NCBI RefSeq assembly: GCF_024400215.1
Contig: NZ_CP053748.1
Coordinates: 2,604,001-2,668,000 of the forward strand
Source of the DNA: Massilia sp. erpn
GTDB lineage: Bacteria; Pseudomonadota; Gammaproteobacteria; Burkholderiales; Burkholderiaceae_D
DNA length: 64,000 nt
Reading direction: 5' to 3'
A program made the position numbers and the translations under genes. The notes below the pieces were generated by a model. The model made no database searches. It worked only from the letters and a program-made list of their open reading frames with translations, and had not been told where the DNA came from. Below, in pieces: positions 15,394 through 24,297 of this stretch. Each line of letters starts with the position of its first letter. The first letter of the stretch is position 1.

Positions 15394-15589
15394 CTTCGGA
15401 CTCCTAAGTGGCGAACATCGGGGATGGACCGCCCGTGCACAGGGTTGCAGGGCGGGAGTTTGACGCGCTGCACAATCAGATGCACCGGCGATGATCCCAC
15501 ACAAAGCAGCGGCCAAGCATGCTTAAAATTTCGGAGTGGCGAAAATACAAATCACTTGCAGCACCGGCCTTTTCTGACCAGCATAAGGT

Positions 15590-15631
15590 CTTGCCCGGGA
15601 CGGAAGGCCGCTGCTTCCGGCCCCGGGCAAG
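15590..15631. terminator. Two-tier inverted repeat downstream of the CocE-like gene
   Basis: Outer arms CTTGCCCGGG (15590-15599) and CCCGGGCAAG (15622-15631), inner arms GGAAG (15602-15606) and CTTCC (15614-15618). It begins 16 bp past the minus-strand stop. No T-run follows, so it may be a Rho-assisted terminator or an mRNA 3' end stabiliser. Confidence 0.45.
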
Positions 15632-15646
15632 GGAGGGAAAAACGGC

Positions 15647-17584
15647 TTAGCGCGCCAGCACTTGCACCGCGATGCCGGACGGCGTGGCCGGCGCGCGGTA
15701 CACGCGCTGGGTGGTTTTCTGGAAGTCCTCCGGCTTCGCTTTTGGAATCTCCATGAACTTTTGCGGGTTCAGGTCGATCAGCGGGAACCAGGAGCTTTGT
15801 ACCTGCACCATGATGCGGTGGCCGCGGCGGAAGGTATGGTTCACATCGCCCAGCTGGAAGTTGAGCGCCTCCACTTTGCCGGGCGTGAACGCTTCCGGCT
15901 TCTCGAAGCTATGGCGGAATTTGCCGCGCAGCGGATTGCCGCGCACCAGCTGCTGGTAGCCCGCCATCTTCACCGCGCCGGCGCCGTCTTCCTTGGCCGG
16001 CGCCGGATATTCCTGCGGATAGACGTCGATCAGCTTGACCACCCAGTCGGCGTCGCTGCCGCTGGTGGAAACGAAGAGCTTGGGCGAGACCGGGCCGGCC
16101 AGCGTCACGTCCTCCTCCAGCACCTCGCTCTGGTAGACCAGCACGTCGGGACGGCTGGCTGCAAAGCGCTGGTCGGACACCATGTATTCGCGCGGCACGC
16201 CGGTCGCCGCATAGCCGATATACGGCACCGGCTTTTTTGGATCGCTGACGTATTCGTCGTACTCGCCGCCGCCCGCCGCCGGCTGCTGCCAGTGCAGGGT
16301 GCCGTTGGCGCCGAAGTAGAGCGTGCGCACCTTGGCCTGCTGCGGCGGCCAGGCGCTGTACTGGCGCCAGACATTGCTGCCGGTCTCGAAGGCGTTCACA
16401 TTGGCGCTGGCCTGTTCCGGCTTCACGCCTTTCAGGTGCTGTTCGAAGAAGGGGAACTGGATCTTCTGGCGGAAGTGTTCGGAAGTCTTGCTGTCGAATT
16501 TCACCGGGCCCAGGTTGCGGCCGTCGCCGCCGGCCCAGCCGCCATGCGACCAGGGGCCGATCACCAGGCCGTTGAAAATGCCGGGGTTGTTGCGGCCGAT
16601 GGCCTGGTAGGTGCTTAACGGGCCTTGCAGGTCTTCCGCGTCGAACCAGCCGCCCACGGTCAGCACGGCGGCGCGCACGTTTTTCAGGTGCGGCGCGATA
16701 TCGCGCGATTTCCAGAACTCGTCGTAGCTGCTGTGCTCAACGCTCGGCTCCAGATAGGTGCGCTGCTTGGGCTGGAGCTGGGCCAGGATGGCCGACAGGT
16801 TCTGATGCTTGAGGAAGTAGTCGTAGCCGTCGGCCATGCCGTAGTCGAAGCTTTCCCAGTTCTTCGGCAGGGCAGTGGGATTCTGTTCGCTGGTGAAGGC
16901 CGAGTAGAAATCGAAGTTCGCCGCCAGCATCAGCGCGCCGCCGTGGTAGGCGTCGTCGCCCATGAACAGATTGGTCACCGGTGCCTGCGGCGAGGCGGCC
17001 TTGATGGCGGGGTGCGAATCGATGATGCTGGCCGAGGTGTAGAAGCCGGGATAGGAAATGCCGTAGATGCCGGCCTTGCCGTTATTGCCCGGCACATTCT
17101 TCAGCAGCCACTCGATGGTGTCATGCATGTCCTGGCTCTCATTGCCTTCGCCCGGCGCGCGCCGGGCGTTGACGTGCGGCGTCATCTCCTGCCATTGGCC
17201 TTCCGACATATAGCGCCCGCGCACGTCCTGGCGCACGAAGATATAGCCGGCCTGCTCGAATTCGCGCGAGGGGCCGAGCGACTTGGGATAGAACTCCACG
17301 CCGTACTGCAGCTTACCCTGTTCGCGCACGCCGGCGCTGTAAGGCGTGCGTTCGATCAGGAAGGGATAGCTTTTCGAACTGTCTTTCGGCACATAGACCG
17401 TGGTGAACAGGCGCACGCCGTCGCGCATGGGGATGCGGAACTCATACTTGGTGTAGTGTTCGCGCGGGCCGCTTTTCGGTGCTTCGGGCGCATCGGCCGC
17501 GGCCAGCACGGCGGCGCGGTCAAAGCCATGGGCGGCGCCGCAGAGCGCCAAGGAAAGGGCCAGTACGGAAAGAGGTCGGATCAT
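15647..17584 (-). CDS. CocE/NonD-family exported hydrolase (X-Pro dipeptidyl-peptidase-like)
   Basis: A 645-aa serine hydrolase with a signal peptide (MIRPLSVLALSLALCGAAHG). The S15 catalytic domain holds YGISYPG with nucleophile Ser177, the substrate-pocket RQDVRGRYMSEG and the downstream GPWSHGGWAGGDGR segment that usually carries the His. The C-terminal jelly-roll domain (from about 420) is that of cocaine esterase, glutaryl-7-ACA acylase and alpha-amino-acid ester hydrolases. The true substrate (ester, amide or dipeptide) cannot be told. An ATG nine bases upstream (17593) is an equal alternative. Confidence 0.85.
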   Translation of the reverse strand: MIRPLSVLALSLALCGAAHGFDRAAVLAAADAPEAPKSGPREHYTKYEFRIPMRDGVRLFTTVYVPKDSSKSYPFLIERTPYSAGVREQGKLQYGVEFYPKSLGPSREFEQAGYIFVRQDVRGRYMSEGQWQEMTPHVNARRAPGEGNESQDMHDTIEWLLKNVPGNNGKAGIYGISYPGFYTSASIIDSHPAIKAASPQAPVTNLFMGDDAYHGGALMLAANFDFYSAFTSEQNPTALPKNWESFDYGMADGYDYFLKHQNLSAILAQLQPKQRTYLEPSVEHSSYDEFWKSRDIAPHLKNVRAAVLTVGGWFDAEDLQGPLSTYQAIGRNNPGIFNGLVIGPWSHGGWAGGDGRNLGPVKFDSKTSEHFRQKIQFPFFEQHLKGVKPEQASANVNAFETGSNVWRQYSAWPPQQAKVRTLYFGANGTLHWQQPAAGGGEYDEYVSDPKKPVPYIGYAATGVPREYMVSDQRFAASRPDVLVYQSEVLEEDVTLAGPVSPKLFVSTSGSDADWVVKLIDVYPQEYPAPAKEDGAGAVKMAGYQQLVRGNPLRGKFRHSFEKPEAFTPGKVEALNFQLGDVNHTFRRGHRIMVQVQSSWFPLIDLNPQKFMEIPKAKPEDFQKTTQRVYRAPATPSGIAVQVLAR

Positions 17585-17668
17585 GGTCGGCACTATGGGG
17601 TGGAAAGCCCCACAGTGTAAACCGTATTACGGAAAAGGCAATCTTGCCCCTGCCGGCGTATCGCCGCC

Positions 17669-18856
17669 TCAATCCGGATCGCTGCCGCGCCCGCCGCGCA
17701 GGCGGATGCCTTCGGCGCGCAGGCGTTCCAGCTTGCCGGCATACAGCTCGTGGTCGCGCCGCGTGGTGCTGTTTTCCAGCGCCAGTTTCAGGTGCTTGTC
17801 GGCCAGGCGCAGATCGCCCAGCTTGTAGGCCGCCAGGGCCAGCCAGAAATGAAATTCGTGGTAGCCGGGCTGGCGCTCGACTTCGCGCGCGAACAGGGCG
17901 CGCGCCTTGAAGTACTGGCCTTCCTCCATGGCTTTCAGGCCCAGGTTGAAGTAGTGGAAGGGCGGATTCGGTTCCATGCGCGCCAGCTGCTCGCGCACGG
18001 TCTTGGCTTCGGCATCGCGGCCCATGCTGTCCAGGATGCGCGCCAGGTTATATAGCGGTACGGTGCTGGAGGGCGTCAGCTGGGCCATATAGCGCATGGT
18101 GCGCTCGGCCATCGCCAGATCGCCATGCTGCTTGTAGATCACGCCCAGGGTGTTATAGGCGCTGTAGAAGTCCGGGTCCTGCAGGATGGCGCCGCGCGCC
18201 CACCAGTAGGCGTTGTCCAGCTTGCCCGCCACCAGCGATTCGGCGGCGCGGTTGTTCATGAACATGGCCAGCACGGTCTTCTCGTCGATCTGGTGCGCAT
18301 CCAGGCTGCGGATGTCGGCCGGTGGCAGGAAGTCGATCACCAGGTAGGCATTGGCGTCATAGCCGGTCTGGAACATCTTGTTGCGGCCCAGGACGATGTT
18401 CACGTGGCCGCTGGAGATATACAGGCTGCCGGAGCGGCTCCAGCTTTCGTCCACATACACGCTCTGGAACTGCACCTGCAGGCCCATTTCGCGCGCCAGC
18501 GCCGCCGTCATGATGACCAGGGAAATGCAGTTGCCCGAACGCGCATCGAAGGTCTGGGCGGCGGTGCGGGTGGTGGCGGAATCGTATTCGATCTTGAGCT
18601 GGTCGCGCCGGTAGAGGGCGTCGAACAGGGCGCGGTGGGGCGGCTTGTCGCGCTGGCTGCGCAGCGCCTCGTCCACATAGCGCTTCATGGCCGGCGTCGC
18701 CGCCAGGATCTGGTCGGCGCCCACGTCTTCGCTGGCGGCGGCAAAGCTTTGGTCGCTGAAAATCTGGGCCGCCGGCGGCGCGGCCGGGTGGATGGCGGTG
18801 CTGGAACAGGCGCTCAACAGTAGCGCGCAAACAAGGACAATCAGACGTTTCATCAT
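17669..18856 (-). CDS. Lipoprotein with transglutaminase-like core and TPR repeats
   Basis: A 395-aa lipoprotein: the lipobox LLLSAC places the modified cysteine at residue 17. Residues about 85-180 look like a transglutaminase-type papain fold with an apparent triad Cys110 (SGNC), His151 (SGHVNI) and Asp175 (YLVIDF). The C-terminal half consists of tetratricopeptide repeats (YSAYNTLGVIYKQHGDLAMA, PLYNLARILDSMGRDAEA, and others). Similar proteins are exported and probably act on or assemble envelope protein complexes; none is well characterised. Adjacent ATGs at 18856 and 18853 share a GGAGG site. It lies 57 bp downstream of the DUF2863 gene on the same strand. Confidence 0.75.
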   Translation of the reverse strand: MMKRLIVLVCALLLSACSSTAIHPAAPPAAQIFSDQSFAAASEDVGADQILAATPAMKRYVDEALRSQRDKPPHRALFDALYRRDQLKIEYDSATTRTAAQTFDARSGNCISLVIMTAALAREMGLQVQFQSVYVDESWSRSGSLYISSGHVNIVLGRNKMFQTGYDANAYLVIDFLPPADIRSLDAHQIDEKTVLAMFMNNRAAESLVAGKLDNAYWWARGAILQDPDFYSAYNTLGVIYKQHGDLAMAERTMRYMAQLTPSSTVPLYNLARILDSMGRDAEAKTVREQLARMEPNPPFHYFNLGLKAMEEGQYFKARALFAREVERQPGYHEFHFWLALAAYKLGDLRLADKHLKLALENSTTRRDHELYAGKLERLRAEGIRLRGGRGSDPD

Positions 18857-18912
18857 GCACCTCCCTGGGGAAAGTATCCTCGCCTGGGAAGGTGCTGTCA
18901 AACAGGAAATGC

Positions 18913-20115
18913 TTATTGCGCCGGCAGCGCGACCACTTCCTCCGGCTGGCCTTGCGCATCGAAGCGGCGTGCCACGGAGACCGTCTGCACGCCGAGCGTG
19001 GCGAGGGCGTCGCGCACGTCTTCGACCTCGGCTTCCAGGTCGCAGCCCAGGTCCAGCGGCCGCGCGCAGGAGGCGAGCAGGGCACCGCCCGGCGCCGCAT
19101 GCAGGTTCACGCGCAGCTGCATGCTGCCGCCGCTGTCGGCCGGGCCGACGATGGCGGCCGCCTGGTCAGCGGCCTGGCCGTGCAGGGCTTGGGCCAGCTC
19201 GGCCATCATGGCCAGCATCGCATGTTCGGACTGGCCCTGCTGCACGGCGCCGAAGAACAGGTCCTGGTACAGGAAGTTCAGTTCCAGCGCGCGGCCACCG
19301 GCCAGGCAGCGCCGCACCAGCGGAGCGTACTGCTCGGTCCAGGCGCGGTAGCGCTCCATGCGGCTGGCGAAGTAGGCGTCGGCCTGGTCTTCGCCGGCGG
19401 GGATGGCGTAGAAGGGATCGTCGGCCCGCTTCAGCGCGAAGCCGAGCAGGAAGCGCAGCTCGACCGCCTCGTCGCCGGCGCCGAAAGCAGGGCCGCTCCA
19501 GCCGGCAATGCTGCGCTGCAGCGCGGGCGCCTCGCTCATCTTCTTTTCCGTCAATGAGGCCGCCGCTTCGCGCACCATGGCGTTGAGCTGGCCGTAGCTG
19601 ATGCGTTCGGCCTCGCCCAGGTCGTAGGCATGGCGCACCAGCACCAGTTTCGCCTGCGGGCTTTCCAGGCCGCCTTCGCGCAGGCTGTGCAGCAGCGCGT
19701 CGTAGGCGGCGTCGTCCTGGAAGCACTCTTCGAGTTTCAAGCCGCCCTGGCTGCGTGCGAACACGGGGATGGCGAAGGCGTCGATTTCCAGCGCCGGTGC
19801 ACCTTCGCGGCGCAACTGCACGGTGCCGGCGGCTTCCTCGATGGCGCTGCGCAGCAGCTGGTAGGCGCCCACGTCTTCATAGCGCGCCTGTTCGATGGCG
19901 CCGTACAGGATATCGTCTTTTTGCTGGCTCACATAGCGGCGCAGCAGGCGCGTGAAGTCCTGCTCCTTGCCGTGCAGTTCGGCGCCCAGGGTTTCGCCGT
20001 CCTCCTGCTCGGCCAGTTCCAGCGCCAGGGCGCACAGGGCCTGGCTCAGGACTTCTTCTTTTTCTTCGGGAGGCGTGCTGGATTTACGCGGGGTAGGGCG
20101 CTTATTCTTGGGCAT
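18913..20115 (-). CDS. DUF2863 family protein
   Basis: A 400-aa soluble, acidic protein that I recognise as DUF2863, a family confined largely to Burkholderiales and without a known function. It starts with a basic, proline-rich tail (MPKNKRPTPRKSSTPPEEKE), has no signal or membrane segment, and is rich in Glu/Ala helices. It is probably cytoplasmic. The start codon is 12 bp downstream of a GC-rich hairpin (20127-20142), which lies next to a long inverted-repeat element. Confidence 0.7.
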   Translation of the reverse strand: MPKNKRPTPRKSSTPPEEKEEVLSQALCALALELAEQEDGETLGAELHGKEQDFTRLLRRYVSQQKDDILYGAIEQARYEDVGAYQLLRSAIEEAAGTVQLRREGAPALEIDAFAIPVFARSQGGLKLEECFQDDAAYDALLHSLREGGLESPQAKLVLVRHAYDLGEAERISYGQLNAMVREAAASLTEKKMSEAPALQRSIAGWSGPAFGAGDEAVELRFLLGFALKRADDPFYAIPAGEDQADAYFASRMERYRAWTEQYAPLVRRCLAGGRALELNFLYQDLFFGAVQQGQSEHAMLAMMAELAQALHGQAADQAAAIVGPADSGGSMQLRVNLHAAPGGALLASCARPLDLGCDLEAEVEDVRDALATLGVQTVSVARRFDAQGQPEEVVALPAQ

Positions 20116-20126
20116 GGATTCGTAAA

Positions 20127-20142
20127 GCCCGCGCTAGCGGGC
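20127..20142. repeat. GC-rich hairpin in the DUF2863 5' region
   Basis: Perfect arms GCCCGC (20127-20132) and GCGGGC (20137-20142) with loop GCTA. On the minus strand it is followed by TTTA, too short for a strong terminator. It lies 12 bp before the DUF2863 start and could hinder ribosome access. Confidence 0.4.
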
Positions 20143-20145
20143 ATG

Positions 20146-20246
20146 GAGTTTGTTTTCAAATGGGCAGGGCAAGGCGCAGCGACGCAGACAGTGCGACTGC
20201 ACGGCAAGGAGCTGCAACGCCGCCATGCCCATTTTAAAACGAACTC
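20146..20246. repeat. 101-bp inverted-repeat element (MITE/REP-like) between HDOD and DUF2863 genes
   Basis: The terminal 21-bp arms (20146-20166 and 20226-20246) are inverted copies matching at 19 of 21 positions. The 59-bp interior is GC-rich and can itself fold (GGCGCAGC against GCTGCAACGCC). The element fills the gap exactly, ending at the base before the HDOD stop codon. It looks like a small non-coding dispersed repeat rather than a gene-specific site. Confidence 0.55.
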
Positions 20247-21113
20247 TTAGTGGTCGAAGTGGAAGGATTCGTGTAGCTCGTCGAGCAGGTCGGCGGTTTC
20301 GTCGGGGCTCAGGCCCAGATGGCGGCATGCCTGTTCACCGCCCTTGTCCCACTCCAGCGAGGCGCGGTTGCCATGGTAACGCTGAATGCCCTGTTCGGCC
20401 AGTACCGAGGCCGAGACCAGAGAGCGGATGGCGTCGTCGGTGCTGTCGTCTTCCAGCACTTCGTAATCGTGGTGGTGCAGGATGGCCCAGGACACGTCGG
20501 GCGACAGACCCCAGTTGCGCGCCAGCAGACAGCCGATGGCGGCGTGGTTGGTGGTGTGGTGCTCGTCTTCGATGGCGGTGATCTTGCGCGTGGCCGATTT
20601 GCAGGCCAGGTCGAAGGTCTGGCGGTATTCGGGGAAGCGCGCCATCAGCAGCGGCACGCCGATATCGCAGAACAGGCCGAAGGTGTGGGCGATGTCGGGC
20701 GGGGCCACGCGCAGCTTGCGGGCCAGGAACACCAGCGCCTGGGCGCGGCGCGCCGACACTTCCCAGAACTGGTTCAATTCGGCCTGCTGGCCCTCGATGG
20801 CCTGGCGCGCCAGCAAGCCGGTGAGCAGGGCGGCGCACTGGTTCAGGCCGAGGAAATTGATGGCCTGCTCCACCGACTTGGCCTTGCGCGCGGCGCCGAA
20901 GAAGGGGGAATTGGCCAGCTTCAGCAGGGCGCCCGACATGCCGACGTCGTTACCGATGATGCGCGCGATGCGGCGCGGCGAGGGATCGTCCGTTGCCAGC
21001 TCGCGTTGCAGATCGACCAGCAGGCTGGGCCGCGGCGGAATGCGGATCGAACGCAGTAAAGCGTCTTCGACCGATGTTTCTTGTACCGGGGCGGGGGCTG
21101 CAACTGTCGTCAT
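20247..21113 (-). CDS. HDOD domain protein
   Basis: A 288-aa single-domain HDOD protein. The domain spans about residues 20-220 (PPRPSLLVDLQREL at the start, VGMSGALLKLANSPFFG, AINFLGLNQCAALL, then FGLFCDIGVPLLM). HDOD is a degenerate HD fold that usually lacks phosphodiesterase metal ligands; members act in signalling, motility or cell-cycle control. No extra output domain is attached. The gene ends at the 101-bp inverted-repeat element. Confidence 0.85.
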   Translation of the reverse strand: MTTVAAPAPVQETSVEDALLRSIRIPPRPSLLVDLQRELATDDPSPRRIARIIGNDVGMSGALLKLANSPFFGAARKAKSVEQAINFLGLNQCAALLTGLLARQAIEGQQAELNQFWEVSARRAQALVFLARKLRVAPPDIAHTFGLFCDIGVPLLMARFPEYRQTFDLACKSATRKITAIEDEHHTTNHAAIGCLLARNWGLSPDVSWAILHHHDYEVLEDDSTDDAIRSLVSASVLAEQGIQRYHGNRASLEWDKGGEQACRHLGLSPDETADLLDELHESFHFDH

Positions 21114-21375
21114 ATCGATATGGGGTGGACTGGCGTACCTGAACTATAGCCTACCTGCAACTATATTGCCCGGGCGGCCAAGCTTCGATTATCGCCGGTT
21201 TTGCGCTGGAAACGGCGGCTGGACAGGGTAATATTTCCTCTAAATCCGGGAATTGTTGTCCAAGTGCGGCGATTTCATGGTGAAAAGACAGCATGAATGG
21301 GCAAGCTTGAATGGATGGCACGAGCGCTTGGACTGCGGCAAGCCGGCGCGCGCCAGGCAGGCTAGAATAGTCGGT

Positions 21376-21948
21376 ATGACAACTTTCATCGCCGGCATCG
21401 ATTTTTCCGCTCCTTCGCGCGAGGTGGCGCGGCGCCTGATCGGCGTCACCGTGCTGGTGGACGGCGTGGGCGGGCGCATCGTGGAAACCGAGGCCTACGA
21501 CCGCGCCGACCCGGCCTCGCACAGCTTTGCCGGGCCGACGCCGCGCAACCAGGCCATGTTCGGCGCGCCGGGCCATGCCTATGTCTATCTGTCCTACGGC
21601 ATGCACTGGTGTCTGAACTTCGTCTGCCGCGAGGAGGGCCACGGGGCCGGGGTGCTGATCCGCGCGCTGGAGCCGGTGCTCGGGCTGGAGGCGATGCGCG
21701 CGCGGCGCGGCCAGCACGATGCGCGCCTGCTGTGCTCCGGACCGGGACGGGTGTGCCAGGCGCTGGGCGTGACGCGCGCCCATAACGCGCTGGCCTTGAA
21801 CGCCCTACCGTTTGAACTGCTGCCGCGCAGCGGCCGGGTGAGCATCGCCGTCGGCCCGCGCATCGGCATTTCCAAAGCGGTGGACGTGCCCTGGCGCTTC
21901 GGCCTGGCCGGTTCGCGCTTTCTGAGCAAGCCCTTCCCCGGCGCCTGA
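21376..21948 (+). CDS. 3-methyladenine DNA glycosylase (AAG/MPG type)
   Basis: A 190-aa glycosylase that excises alkylated purines. The family core is clear: the ETEAY motif with catalytic Glu, then [15 protein letters not shown], followed by [16 protein letters not shown] and [14 protein letters not shown] chose the ATG at 21376 ([10 protein letters not shown]); the upstream in-frame extension to 21253 lies in AT-richer non-coding sequence. Its last 144 bases are antisense to the 3' end of the convergent chemoreceptor gene. Confidence 0.9.
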   Translation: MTTFIAGIDFSAPSREVARRLIGVTVLVDGVGGRIVETEAYDRADPASHSFAGPTPRNQAMFGAPGHAYVYLSYGMHWCLNFVCREEGHGAGVLIRALEPVLGLEAMRARRGQHDARLLCSGPGRVCQALGVTRAHNALALNALPFELLPRSGRVSIAVGPRIGISKAVDVPWRFGLAGSRFLSKPFPGA

Positions 21949-23619
21949 GCCGGAGCGCGCCGCGCGCATGCGGCTGCCGCTGGCGCGCCGTTCCGGCATC
22001 GCATATTCCTCGTCCTCGCTTGCCGCCGCCGGGGCCTGGCCGTGCGTCGCGCCGGCCTCCCATTCCGGCGCGGCCTCGCCCAGCTCGAACACGGCCACCG
22101 CTTCGCTCAGGCTGATGGCCTGCTGCTGCAGGCTTTCGGCCGCCGCTGCCGCCTCTTCGACCAGGGCGGCGTTCTGCTGCGTGGCGTCGTCCATCTGGCC
22201 CACGGCCTGATTCACTTCGCTGATGCCCTGCGCCTGCTCGCTGCTGGCGGCGCTGATGCGGGCGATGATCTCGTTCACCTCGCGCACCGAGCCGACGATG
22301 GCGTCCATGCTGCCGCCGGCCCGGCCCACGCAGGCATTGCCGCTGTCGATGGTGGCCACCGATTCCGCGATCAGGGTCTTGATTTCGCGCGCGGCACTGG
22401 CCGAACGCTGGGCCAGGGTGCGCACCTCGGCCGCCACCACGCCAAAGCCGCGCCCCTGCTCGCCGGCGCGCGCCGCTTCCACTGCCGCGTTCAGGGCCAG
22501 GATATTGGTCTGGAAGGAGATGCCGTCGATCACGCCGATAATTTCCACGATCTTGCGCGAACAGCCGCGGATCGATTCCATCGCCGCCACCGCCTGCGCC
22601 ATGGCCGCGCCGCCATCGCTGGCCAGGCTGCTGGCGCTGGCCGCCAGTGCGCTGGCCTGCTGCGCGTGCTCGGCGTTCTGGCGCACGGCGCCGGTCAGGC
22701 AGGCCATGGCGCTGGCGGTCTGCTGCAGCGAGCTGGCCTGCATTTCAGTGCGCGCCGACAGATCCTGGTTGCCGCTGGCGATTTCGTGCGAGGCGGTGTC
22801 GATCGACTGCACCGCACCCTGGATCAGGCGCAGCGTATGGTTCAGGCGCGCCACGCTGTGATCGAGCACGCGCCCGGTTTCGGCGATTTCGTCGCGCCCC
22901 GCGCTGGCCTGGCCGCGCCGCAGATCGCCGTCGGCCAGGCTGCGCACGGCGTTGCCGATGGCCTGGATCTCGCGCAGCAGCAGGCTGCGCACCCGCATCG
23001 ACACCAGCAGCGAGAGCAGCACCGAGAGCGCCACCAGGCCGCCCATGGCGGCGCCGAGGCGGCGGTACTCGGCGCGCGCGGCGGCGTAGGCCTCCTCGCT
23101 GAGCTTGCGCTCCAGCGCCGCCAGCTGTGCCAGATCCTCGTTCAGCAGCGTGAACTGATGCTCGGCCTTGGCCATGGTATTGGTGGCGATGGACTGGTCC
23201 ATCTGCGCCAGCTCCATGGTTTCCTCCACGCCCTTGCGGTAGGCCGCCAGCGCCTGCGCGCAAGCGCTCACGATGCGCGCCTCGTCCGGCGAGGACACCT
23301 GGGCCAGCTCGCCCAGCTGGCCTTCCAGCGCCGCATGGCGCGCCCTGATCTGGCGACCCAGTTCATCCAGGCGCTGCTTGGCGAAGCTGCCATTGATCCA
23401 GGCCAGCAGCTGGTAGATGTTGGCATGGGCATGGCGCGCCTCGCCCATGGCGTCGGCCGCCGCCTGCAGGCGGGTGGCGCGCACCTGCACCAGGTTTTCC
23501 ATCGAGGCATTCTGGTGCACCATGCCCAACCAGGCGCAGCCAGCGGTGGCGATGAGCAGCAGCAGCACCAGCGCGGGCGCCAGCAGCAATTTAGGACCGA
23601 TACGCAGTTTGTTCAGCAT
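21805..23619 (-). CDS. Methyl-accepting chemotaxis protein
   Basis: A 604-aa chemoreceptor. There is one membrane segment at residues about 12-31, a periplasmic four-helix-type sensor (to about 185), a second membrane segment ([15 protein letters not shown]), a HAMP domain and the cytoplasmic coiled coil. The signalling tip contains [19 protein letters not shown]. After the coiled coil the tail of about 80 residues is low-complexity and basic, and its last 48 codons are antisense to the 3-methyladenine glycosylase gene. I see no NWETF-like CheR/CheB tether. The start at 23619 has GGAGGGCGCC upstream. A Cache-domain protein is encoded 29 bp upstream and may share its signal. Confidence 0.85.
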   Translation of the reverse strand: MLNKLRIGPKLLLAPALVLLLLIATAGCAWLGMVHQNASMENLVQVRATRLQAAADAMGEARHAHANIYQLLAWINGSFAKQRLDELGRQIRARHAALEGQLGELAQVSSPDEARIVSACAQALAAYRKGVEETMELAQMDQSIATNTMAKAEHQFTLLNEDLAQLAALERKLSEEAYAAARAEYRRLGAAMGGLVALSVLLSLLVSMRVRSLLLREIQAIGNAVRSLADGDLRRGQASAGRDEIAETGRVLDHSVARLNHTLRLIQGAVQSIDTASHEIASGNQDLSARTEMQASSLQQTASAMACLTGAVRQNAEHAQQASALAASASSLASDGGAAMAQAVAAMESIRGCSRKIVEIIGVIDGISFQTNILALNAAVEAARAGEQGRGFGVVAAEVRTLAQRSASAAREIKTLIAESVATIDSGNACVGRAGGSMDAIVGSVREVNEIIARISAASSEQAQGISEVNQAVGQMDDATQQNAALVEEAAAAAESLQQQAISLSEAVAVFELGEAAPEWEAGATHGQAPAAASEDEEYAMPERRASGSRMRAARSGSGAGEGLAQKARTGQAEAPGHVHRFGNADARADGDAHPAAARQQFKR

Positions 23620-23648
23620 GGCGCCCTCCGGCAAGGATCAGATCCAGA

Positions 23649-24101
23649 TCACTTCTTGTAAATACCCGCTTCCAGCACGACGTCGCCGACGCGCAGGATA
23701 TAGGTGGTCTTCGGCTCGATCTTGCCGCTGCTGGGGTTCTTGTACATATAGTCGACCCAGCCCTTGCCCTTTTTCGCGGCCAGCTCGATGATCTCGCGCC
23801 GGTATTTCTTGCCGCTGGCGTCGGGCACGTCGACCAGATCCTTGCCGACGATGGAAGGGTTGATCGGGTGCGCCAGCACGATGCCGGTATTGATGTCGCG
23901 CATATCCACATACAGCGAACCTTGCACGAAGTCGGGATGGGCGGAACTGATTTTCTTGATCATCTCCTCCTTGCCATGGGCCTTGAGGAAGGCCGCGCCT
24001 TTTTCGGCCATGGCGATGGCTTCCTTTTCGCCCGGTTCGGTGGTGGCGGCGGCCGTGGCGAAGGCCAGGCCGAGCAGGGTGCCAGTCAGTAAGCGTTTCA
24101 T
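23649..24101 (-). CDS. Exported single-Cache-domain protein
   Basis: A 150-aa periplasmic protein with a signal peptide (MKRLLTGTLLGLAFATAAAT). The mature part is one small Cache domain (VDMRDINTGIVLAHPINPSIVGKD and the WVDYMYKNPSSGKIEPKT strand pair) with no output domain. Such stand-alone Cache proteins are thought to bind small carboxylates and to present them to chemoreceptors. It lies 29 bp upstream of a chemoreceptor gene on the same strand, so the two probably form a sensing pair. AAAGGAG precedes the start. Confidence 0.8.
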   Translation of the reverse strand: MKRLLTGTLLGLAFATAAATTEPGEKEAIAMAEKGAAFLKAHGKEEMIKKISSAHPDFVQGSLYVDMRDINTGIVLAHPINPSIVGKDLVDVPDASGKKYRREIIELAAKKGKGWVDYMYKNPSSGKIEPKTTYILRVGDVVLEAGIYKK

Positions 24102-24297
24102 TGCATCTCCTTTGCGAAGGTGGTGGTATTTCCCAATTGCATTGGCCACTGTACGCCGCCGCGGCGGGGTGTAATTTGCGATGGCGCAAGCTTGCGATGA
24201 GGCACGCAATTTCTGTGCAGCCATTGATCTTTGGCAATTTGCGCAGCGGACGATTTCCTAGCATGGAATACCGCCCACCCCAATCAGGAGACCCGCA

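Noticed and set aside
21976..22010. Possible frameshift at the end of the chemoreceptor gene
   Set aside because: The sequence after the coiled coil is low-complexity in all frames, so no alternative frame is clearly better. I kept the uninterrupted frame and reported the overlap instead.
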